Of a stretch of DNA of 21,991 bases, positions 16,125 through 21,991 are shown piece after piece (the stretch's first letter is position 1; each line of letters starts with the position of its first letter). Source of the stretch: UBA2093 sp049454855 (GTDB lineage Bacteria > Actinomycetota > Acidimicrobiia > Acidimicrobiales > Ilumatobacteraceae); assembly GCA_049454855.1 (NCBI GenBank), contig JBMUAQ010000026.1:1-21991 (forward strand), given 5' to 3'. The notes under the pieces were generated by a model that did no database searches, had not been told where the DNA came from, and saw only the letters and a program-made list of their open reading frames with translations. Made by a program: the position numbers and the translations under genes.

Positions 16125-18689
16125 ATGTCCACCGTCCCCGAGAAGCCCACCCTCGACGGCATCGAGGAGAAATGGATCGCCGCGTGGGACACGAACGGCA
16201 CCTACACGTTCGACCGTTCGGCATCCCGGGAGTCGGTGTTCTCGGTGGACACTCCCCCGCCCACCGTCAGCGGTTCGCTGCACATGGGGCACGTGTTCTC
16301 CTACACCCACACCGACACGGTCGCGCGCTTCCGCAGGATGACCGGGAAGGCCGTGTTCTACCCGATGGGCTGGGATGACAACGGCCTGCCCACCGAGCGG
16401 CGCGTGCAGAACTACTTCGGGGTGTCGTGCGACCCGTCGGTGCAGTACGACCCCGCGTTCGAACCGCCCTTCCGCGGCGACCCGCCGAAGGACCACAAGC
16501 CGGTGCCCGTGTCGCGGCCGAACTTCATCGAGCTGTGCGAGGAGCTCACCGCACGGGACGAGAAGGTGTTCGAGGACCTCTTCCGCAGGCTCGGGCTGTC
16601 GGTCGACTGGTCGCTGCTGTACGCCACGATCGACGAGCGTTCGCGCCGCGTGTCGCAGCGCGCGTTCCTGCGCAACCTCGCCCGCGGGGAGGCATACACA
16701 CAGGAGGCACCCACACTGTGGGACGTCGACTTCCGCACTGCGGTGGCCCAGGCAGAGCTCGAGGACCGCGAGCGCCCCGGCGCGTACCACCAGGTGAACT
16801 TCGCCCGCACCGACGGCAACGGTGTGGTCACCATCGACACCACGCGGCCCGAGCTTCTGCCCGCGTGCGTGGCGCTCGTGGCGCACCCCGACGACGAGCG
16901 GTACGTGCCGTTGTTCGGCACCACGGTGCGCACGCCGCTGTTCGGCGTGGAGGTGCCCGTGGTCGCGCACCCGTTGGCCCAACCCGACAAGGGCACCGGC
17001 ATCGCGATGATCTGCACGTTCGGCGACCTCACGGACGTCATCTGGTGGCGCGAGCTGCAGCTGCCCACCCGCGCGGTCATCTCGCGGGACGGTCGCATCC
17101 AGGCCGACGCGCCGCAGGGTCTCGACTCCCCCGAGGGTCTCGCCCGGTACGCACAGCTCGCCGGCCGCTCGGTGAAGCAGGCGCAGACCGCGATTGTGGA
17201 GATGCTGCGGGAGACGGGCGACCTCGTCGGTGACCCGCGCCCCATCGTGCATCCCGTGAAGTTCTTCGAGAAGGGCGACCGTCCGCTCGAGATCGTCACC
17301 AGCCGCCAGTGGTACATCCGCAACGGTGGCCGCGACGCAAGCGTGCGCTCCGACATGCTCGGCCGCGGAGGCGAGCTGCGCTGGCACCCCGACCACATGC
17401 ACCACAGGTACGACAACTGGGTGGAGGGCCTGAACGGCGACTGGTTGATCAGCCGCCAGCGTTGGTTCGGCGTTCCCGTACCCGTGTGGTACCCGCTCGA
17501 TGCCGACGGCAACATCGTGCACGACTCACCGCTCGTGCCCGACGAGTCCGCACTGCCGGTGGACCCCAGCACCGACGTGCCCGCCGGGTACGACACCTCG
17601 CAGCGGGGCTTGCCGAACGGGTTCGTGGGCGACCCCGACGTGATGGACACCTGGGCCACCTCGTCGCTGACGCCGCAGATCGCTGGGCGCTGGTGCGAGG
17701 ACGGCGACATCTTCGCGCACGTCTACCCCTACGACGTGCGGCCGCAGGCCCACGACATCATCCGCACCTGGCTGTTCAGCACAGTGGTGCGGTCGCACTT
17801 CGAGCACGGCACCGCGCCGTGGGCGAACGCGGCGCTGTCGGGCTGGATCCTCGACCCCGACCGCAAGAAGATGTCGAAGTCGAAGGGCAACGTGGTGACA
17901 CCGATCGACCTGTTCGACCGCTACGGCAGTGATGCAGTGCGCTACTGGGCCGCGTGCGCACGGCCCGGCATCGACACCGCGTTCAGCGAGGAGCAGATGA
18001 AGGTGGGCCGCAAGCTCGCCACCAAGCTGCTGAACGTGACGAAGTTCGTCCTCGGTGCGGGCGGCGCCGGCAACGGCGACGAGCCCACCGTGGCGATCGA
18101 CCGTGCGATGCTGGGTCGTCTGTCAACCGTGGTGGAGGAAGCCACCCGCGCTCTCGAGAACTACGACTATGCCCGCGCGCTGGAGCGAACCGAGGCGTTC
18201 TTCTGGTGGTTCTGCGACGACTACGTGGAGCTGGTGAAGACACGCGCGTACGAGGCAGACGGCGGCGCAGCCACGGCGTCGGCGCGCTCCGCGCTGACGC
18301 GTGCCCTGTCGGTGATGCAGCGGCTGTTCGCACCGTTCCTGCCGTTCACCACCGAGGAGGTCTGGTCGTGGTGGCAGGAGGGTTCGGTGCACACCTCCGC
18401 ATGGCCGGTCGCGGCCGGGGTGTCGGCAGCCCCCGAAACGGGTGACCACGAGTCGTTCCTCGATGCCGCGTGCGGCACCATCGCGGCCATCCGGCGCACC
18501 AAGACCGAGGCGAAGGTGAGCCAGAAGGCCGGGGTCTCGTCGGTCACGGTCACGGCCCCGGCCGCAGTGGTCGATGCCGTGCGGGATGCGTGGCACGACA
18601 TCGCAGCAGCCGGTTCGGTGGATGCAGTGGAGTTCGTGGAGAACGGTACGGAACTCACCGTGTCCGTCGTGCTCGCTCCGACGGCCTGA
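16125..18689 (+). CDS. valS: Valyl-tRNA synthetase
   Basis: An 854-residue class I synthetase that charges tRNA-Val. The HIGH motif is HMGH (53-56) after PPPTVSGSL. GWDDNGLPTERRVQNYFGV follows. The editing domain with TTRPELLPACVALVAHP lies around residues 240-260, and KMSKS is at 582-586, followed by KGN. The anticodon domain follows. The protein stops after a short alpha/beta tail and lacks the long C-terminal coiled coil found in typical bacterial ValS of about 880-950 residues. This fits the shorter, archaeal-like type found in some actinobacteria. I chose the ATG at 16125 over a TTG at 16116. There is no ribosome site; a -10 box sits 9 nt upstream. Confidence 0.97.
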   Translation: MSTVPEKPTLDGIEEKWIAAWDTNGTYTFDRSASRESVFSVDTPPPTVSGSLHMGHVFSYTHTDTVARFRRMTGKAVFYPMGWDDNGLPTERRVQNYFGVSCDPSVQYDPAFEPPFRGDPPKDHKPVPVSRPNFIELCEELTARDEKVFEDLFRRLGLSVDWSLLYATIDERSRRVSQRAFLRNLARGEAYTQEAPTLWDVDFRTAVAQAELEDRERPGAYHQVNFARTDGNGVVTIDTTRPELLPACVALVAHPDDERYVPLFGTTVRTPLFGVEVPVVAHPLAQPDKGTGIAMICTFGDLTDVIWWRELQLPTRAVISRDGRIQADAPQGLDSPEGLARYAQLAGRSVKQAQTAIVEMLRETGDLVGDPRPIVHPVKFFEKGDRPLEIVTSRQWYIRNGGRDASVRSDMLGRGGELRWHPDHMHHRYDNWVEGLNGDWLISRQRWFGVPVPVWYPLDADGNIVHDSPLVPDESALPVDPSTDVPAGYDTSQRGLPNGFVGDPDVMDTWATSSLTPQIAGRWCEDGDIFAHVYPYDVRPQAHDIIRTWLFSTVVRSHFEHGTAPWANAALSGWILDPDRKKMSKSKGNVVTPIDLFDRYGSDAVRYWAACARPGIDTAFSEEQMKVGRKLATKLLNVTKFVLGAGGAGNGDEPTVAIDRAMLGRLSTVVEEATRALENYDYARALERTEAFFWWFCDDYVELVKTRAYEADGGAATASARSALTRALSVMQRLFAPFLPFTTEEVWSWWQEGSVHTSAWPVAAGVSAAPETGDHESFLDAACGTIAAIRRTKTEAKVSQKAGVSSVTVTAPAAVVDAVRDAWHDIAAAGSVDAVEFVENGTELTVSVVLAPTA

Positions 18690-18705
18690 CCGCACCGCAC
18701 GGAAC

Positions 18706-18711
18706 TAGGTT
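18706..18711 (+). promoter_or_regulatory. TAnnnT -10 box before the LCP gene
   Basis: TAGGTT lies in the 31-bp gap after valS, 9 nt before the ATG at 18721. This is the same spacing as the box in front of valS. No ribosome site is visible, so a leaderless or very short-leader transcript is likely, separate from valS. Confidence 0.4.
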
Positions 18712-18720
18712 GTTCGGGCC

Positions 18721-19989
18721 ATGGCCGACTTCCCGCGTCACCCCCCGCGCACCCTGCGTCAGCGAGCACTGTTCGCCGTGAACATGTCCGTGGCGGCCGC
18801 ACTCGTGGTGTCGGGCACCGTGATGCTGTGGGCCAACTGGAAACTGTCGAACCGCCAGGTGGTCACCATCGACTCCGTGCCGGCAGAGGGGGACGGGAAC
18901 CTCAACCTTCCCCAGGGCGACCTGTCGGTGAAGAACTGGCTGCTGACGGGGTCCGACAACGACGAGTGCATCGACCCCAAGTCGCCGTTCGCCGGTGGCT
19001 TCGGCAACCGCGCCACGTACGGGGAGCGCAGCGACACCATCATGCTCATCCGTGTCGACCCGCGCGACAACGTCGCGGCGATCCTGTCGTTCCCACGTGA
19101 CATGTGGGTGAAGCAGGCGGGCAGCTCGCGCAGCGGGCGCATCAACTCGAACTTCGACAAGAAGAACCCGAACCGCATGATCACCACCATCCGCGAGAAC
19201 TTCGGGATACGGGTCGACCACTACGTGAACATCGACTTCTGCACGTTCAAGGAGGTCGTCGACGCGATCGGCGGCGTGAAGGTGCCGTTCGCGTACAAGG
19301 CCCGCGACAAGCGCACCGGGTTCCAGGTGCTCAGGGCGAACGTGTGCTTCAACTTCTCGGGCGACCATGCGCTGGCGTACGTGCGCTCGCGCCACTACAG
19401 GTGGTACGACCCCGACCTGAAGAAATGGCGCGCCGACGGCACCAGTGACTGGGGCCGCATCAGCCGCCAGCAGGACTTCACCCGACGGATGATCAAGAAG
19501 GCCCTCTACAGGGTGCGCACCGACCCGCGCGTGGCCAACAACATCCTGAACGCCGCCCTGAAGAACGTGATCACCGACGACAGGGTCACGCCACTGCTGC
19601 TCCTTCAGCTTGCGCAGGCCATGCGAAACTTCGACGCCGACACCATGGGTTCGTACACGTTCCCCGGCCTCGGCCAGATGATCGGCAAGGACGCCGTCAT
19701 CGTTCCCGACTTCGAGGGTGCCACCGCGAAGAAGATCCTCTCGGTGTTCCAGGGGAAGGCGGCGCTGAAGGGCAAGGTTTCGGGTGCGTCCGCCGCGGAT
19801 CCCGACATGACCACGCTGGTCACCACCACCATCGGATCGGTGTCGTCAGCCGGCCTTGCTGACGTGACGCCCGCGGCCGTCACCGCCACCACAGTCGCCC
19901 CGCGGTCGACCACCACGCTGCCGGCAGTGGAGATCGAGAACAACCCGCGCGGCGTCGTGCCACCGAACGACCCGAACTGCGACTACTGA
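18721..19989 (+). CDS. LytR-CpsA-Psr (LCP) family protein
   Basis: A 422-residue membrane-anchored enzyme of the family that transfers lipid-linked glycopolymers (wall teichoic acid, arabinogalactan or capsule) to peptidoglycan. A single membrane helix at about 17-38 puts the catalytic domain outside. Family residues are present: Arg103-Ser-Asp-Thr in ERSDTIML, Arg126-Asp127 in LSFPRD, GGVKVPF, Arg222 and Arg224 in AYVRSRH, and Arg246/Arg249 in GRISRQQDF. These bind the polyprenyl pyrophosphate. A C-terminal Thr/Val/Pro-rich tail of about 70 residues is probably a disordered wall-spanning region. It lies 31 bp after valS with its own candidate -10 box, and is convergent with the VWA gene 22 bp away. 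Confidence 0.93.
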   Translation: MADFPRHPPRTLRQRALFAVNMSVAAALVVSGTVMLWANWKLSNRQVVTIDSVPAEGDGNLNLPQGDLSVKNWLLTGSDNDECIDPKSPFAGGFGNRATYGERSDTIMLIRVDPRDNVAAILSFPRDMWVKQAGSSRSGRINSNFDKKNPNRMITTIRENFGIRVDHYVNIDFCTFKEVVDAIGGVKVPFAYKARDKRTGFQVLRANVCFNFSGDHALAYVRSRHYRWYDPDLKKWRADGTSDWGRISRQQDFTRRMIKKALYRVRTDPRVANNILNAALKNVITDDRVTPLLLLQLAQAMRNFDADTMGSYTFPGLGQMIGKDAVIVPDFEGATAKKILSVFQGKAALKGKVSGASAADPDMTTLVTTTIGSVSSAGLADVTPAAVTATTVAPRSTTTLPAVEIENNPRGVVPPNDPNCDY

Positions 19990-20011
19990 CGCCCCGACCT
20001 ACGGCGAACCA

Positions 20012-21016
20012 TCATTCCAGGGCGCGAGCGAGCACCTCCGGTATCTCGCTCGGTCCTCCCACGGTGACGAGACGCGCACCCACCCTGCCGGCGAGCGCAC
20101 GGGCCTCGTCGTGGTCCGCCTCCGGTGCGACGATCACGAGTTCGTCCACGCTGCGTGCGGCCGCCTCCACGTCTCCCTCCACGGTTGCCCTGCAGTCCGA
20201 CAGCAGCACCGCCACCCGGCGTCCCGCGCGCGAACGTGCAAGTTGCCGCGCCGCCTCGGTGAGGGCGGCGGCGATGTCGGTGGTGCCGTGGCCGCGCAGT
20301 GTCAGCACGTCGTTCACCACCCGCTCGGGCGACTTCGGCACGTCCTGCGACTTCGCCACGATCACGTCCTTGCCGAACGCCAGCACGCTGTAGTCCTGCG
20401 GGTTCCGGCTCGCCACTGCCGCTGCCGCCACTGCGGAGGCGGCGAGCGGCTGGCCCCCCATCGACCCGCTGCGGTCCACCAGCAGGCACAGTGCGGTGCC
20501 CGGCTTCCTCCACCCGCGCACCCGCAGCCCGCGTACGTCGGGTGCCACACCGGCGCGGAGTTCGTTGAGCGCATCGAGGCTCGCGTCGACGTCGATGTCG
20601 CCTGCCTCCGGCGAGTACGGCTGCTCCTCGATGCGGCCGGTGCCGCGCGGACGCGAACGGCCCCTGTTCGCCACCTCCAGCATCAGCCGACCCGCGAGCC
20701 GTCGCGCCAGTTCCCGCAGTTTCGGGTCGGTCGCCCCGGTGAGGTCGGCGAGCATGCCGAGCATCTCGTCGGGGTTCTCGCGCATCTGGTCCTCGAGCGC
20801 GGACTCGTCGAGCTCGCCGACCTCGGGTGACACCTGCTCGAAGTTCTCGTGACGGGACAGGTCGCGACGCGACACCGTGCGCTTCGACGCGTCAGCCACG
20901 GCCTGCTCGGCCGCGGCACCTTCCTTCGTCAGCGGGAGGTCGTGCCCCTTGTCGGGGCTCCACCTTTTCCCCCGTCGGCGCCGCCGTCGCCTCTCGAGCC
21001 GAACACCGAGTTCCAC
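20012..21016 (-). CDS. VWA-domain protein, partner of MoxR ATPase
   Basis: The longest reading gives 334 residues from a GTG at 21016. The von Willebrand A domain occupies about 173-334. Its MIDAS metal site is complete: Asp181-Arg-Ser183-Gly-Ser185, Thr245/Thr246 in HGTTD, and Asp274 in LLSDCRA. The N-terminal half is a charged helical region. MoxR/VWA pairs act as metal-dependent chaperone or chelatase-like machines that activate client enzymes. The 21016 start overlaps the MoxR gene by 88 bp and encodes an Arg-rich stretch. The first later start is the GTG at 20899, which would give 295 residues and no overlap, so the start is uncertain. The overlap still shows tight coupling with the MoxR gene. 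Confidence 0.88.
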   Translation of the reverse strand: MELGVRLERRRRRRRGKRWSPDKGHDLPLTKEGAAAEQAVADASKRTVSRRDLSRHENFEQVSPEVGELDESALEDQMRENPDEMLGMLADLTGATDPKLRELARRLAGRLMLEVANRGRSRPRGTGRIEEQPYSPEAGDIDVDASLDALNELRAGVAPDVRGLRVRGWRKPGTALCLLVDRSGSMGGQPLAASAVAAAAVASRNPQDYSVLAFGKDVIVAKSQDVPKSPERVVNDVLTLRGHGTTDIAAALTEAARQLARSRAGRRVAVLLSDCRATVEGDVEAAARSVDELVIVAPEADHDEARALAGRVGARLVTVGGPSEIPEVLARALE

Positions 21017-21858
21017 AGTTCGGTCACGATCTCCTCGGCCGTGCGCGACGACCCCTCACGCACCCGCACCCGGCCCGACAGCGCCACGAGCGCCGCATCG
21101 AGCGACACCGAAGCATCATCGGGTGCGGAGCCGCGCAGGTCGGCCAGCGACACCGCCACTTTCGCGAAGTCCACCGCGCCGCGCACCGAAGACCCCACGC
21201 GCAGGTCGGGGTGCGAACGCGTGAGGCGCGTGACCTCCACGGTGCCGGCGAGGAACGGACCGGGCACCTGCACTGCACCGAGCTCGCGCAACACGATCGA
21301 GGTCTCCTCGTCTGCCGGCTGGTAGCTCATGGCCACGCGGCAGACGCGGTCGTACACCGCACCGGAGATGCGCGCCGTTCCCACCGCGTCGAACGGGTTC
21401 ATCGCGGCCACCAGACGGAAACCGTCGGCCGCCGCCACCCGACCGAGGCGCGGCACGGTGATCTCGCCCTCGCTCATCACCGTGATGAGCACGTTCAGGG
21501 TCTCCTCGGGGATGCGGTTGATCTCCTCCACGTACAGCAACGAACCCTCGCGCAGTGCGGTGACGAGGGGCCCGTCCACGAACACCCCGGGGTCGTAACC
21601 CTCGTTCAGCACCCTCGCGGGGTCGAAGTGTCCCACCAGCCGCGCCGGCGTGAGTTCTGCGTTGCCCTCCACGAACTCGAAACCGATGCCGAGCCCGCCC
21701 GACACCGCGCGCAGGAGCGTGGACTTTCCAGTTCCCGGCGGTCCCTCGAGCAGCACGTGGCGGCCGGCGGCGAGTGCGGCGAGGACGAGCTCCATCTCCC
21801 GTGCACGGCCGACGACGCGACCCGACAGTGACGCAAGCAGTGTGCGGCTGTCAGTCAT
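20929..21858 (-). CDS. MoxR-type AAA+ ATPase
   Basis: A 309-residue ATPase of the MoxR family, usually working with a VWA protein to insert metals or mature enzyme complexes. Walker A is GPPGTGKS (39-46), Walker B LLYVEEIN (107-114), and sensor 1 is Asn154 in AAMNPFD. MSEGEITVPRLG and DRVCRVAMSYQPADEE correspond to the helix-2 insert and arginine-finger region. The C-terminal 20 residues are Gly-rich. The ATG at 21858 overlaps the alcohol dehydrogenase stop by 8 bp. The VWA gene follows on the same strand. Co-location with an alcohol dehydrogenase gene suggests, but does not prove, that this enzyme or a neighbour outside the window is the client. Confidence 0.94.
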   Translation of the reverse strand: MTDSRTLLASLSGRVVGRAREMELVLAALAAGRHVLLEGPPGTGKSTLLRAVSGGLGIGFEFVEGNAELTPARLVGHFDPARVLNEGYDPGVFVDGPLVTALREGSLLYVEEINRIPEETLNVLITVMSEGEITVPRLGRVAAADGFRLVAAMNPFDAVGTARISGAVYDRVCRVAMSYQPADEETSIVLRELGAVQVPGPFLAGTVEVTRLTRSHPDLRVGSSVRGAVDFAKVAVSLADLRGSAPDDASVSLDAALVALSGRVRVREGSSRTAEEIVTELWNSVFGSRGDGGADGGKGGAPTRGTTSR

Positions 21859-21991
21859 TCACGATGATGCCGCGGATGTTCAGTCCGTCGCGCATCGCCT
21901 TGTAGCCGTCGTTGATCTGGTCGAGGCTGTAGCGGCGGGTGATGAGCTCGTCGAGCTTGTCCACACAGACCAGCGTGTGTTCGTCGGCGGT
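21851..21991 (-). CDS. Zinc-dependent (MDR) alcohol dehydrogenase, C-terminal end only
   Basis: The last 46 codons of a gene that begins beyond the right edge. The readable end includes DKLDELITRRYSLDQINDGY and MRDGLNIRGIIVND. This is the standard C-terminus of medium-chain zinc alcohol dehydrogenases, including NDMA-dependent and mycothiol-linked types of actinobacteria. The TGA at 21853-21851 lies inside the MoxR start region, so the genes overlap by 8 bp and are surely one operon. The cofactor and substrate subtype cannot be decided from this piece. Confidence 0.82.
   Translation of the reverse strand, partial: TADEHTLVCVDKLDELITRRYSLDQINDGYKAMRDGLNIRGIIVND

Noticed and set aside
16092..17522. 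Long minus-strand frame (476 codons) opposite valS
   Set aside because: Antisense shadow of valS with no recognisable domain; valS is complete on the plus strand.
19990..20011. Terminator between the LCP and VWA genes
   Set aside because: Only a 4-bp CGCC/GGCG pairing is visible in the 22-bp gap, too weak to call.

Overview
This is a high-G+C, gene-dense bacterial chromosome segment. The protein set suggests an actinomycete, most likely an uncultured Acidimicrobiia such as an Ilumatobacter relative. Supporting signs are two type I Baeyer-Villiger monooxygenases, a carotenoid oxygenase, a mycobacterial-style acyl-CoA dehydrogenase, an LCP protein, an SdrD_B-like wall protein, GTG starts, and several TAnnnT -10 boxes placed 7-9 nt before start codons (leaderless style). 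The taxon is an inference. I see no rRNA, tRNA, CRISPR array, insertion sequence or phage gene, and no gene-free stretch longer than 300 bases.

Region 1 (1-6729) is the most interesting. A Baeyer-Villiger monooxygenase that runs off the left edge follows a small zinc-ribbon gene, both on the minus strand. A plus-strand ARPP-1/DUF6569-like protein is divergent from them. Next comes a minus-strand gene of the glycine/sarcosine/betaine/D-proline reductase selenoprotein-B family. It is split by an in-frame TGA, with a UxxC motif and a plausible bacterial SECIS hairpin just downstream. Read through, it encodes 384 residues with Sec at 151. Ordinary gene callers would give two fragments. Divergent from it is an 854-residue fusion of a Baeyer-Villiger-type flavoprotein and an HSL-type alpha/beta hydrolase. 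The fusion lacks the signature His of the monooxygenase fingerprint.

Region 2 (6744-16098) is entirely on the minus strand. In transcription order it holds cysS, a DHA1-type MFS exporter, an exported SdrD_B-like surface protein with a sortase-like tail, an acyl-CoA dehydrogenase, a truncated MFS remnant, an ABC ATPase/FtsX-type permease pair coupled by a GTGA overlap, and a carotenoid oxygenase. The carotenoid oxygenase converges on the fusion gene across a perfect 8-bp inverted repeat.

Region 3 (16125-21991) has valS and an LCP-family gene on the plus strand. They converge on a minus-strand operon of zinc alcohol dehydrogenase (partial), MoxR AAA+ ATPase and VWA protein. valS and cysS are divergent with only 26 bp between their start codons, and their predicted -10 boxes overlap.

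The best candidate for something new is the split selenoprotein gene and its flavoprotein neighbours. The other genes are recognisable housekeeping, envelope or lipid/terpenoid functions.
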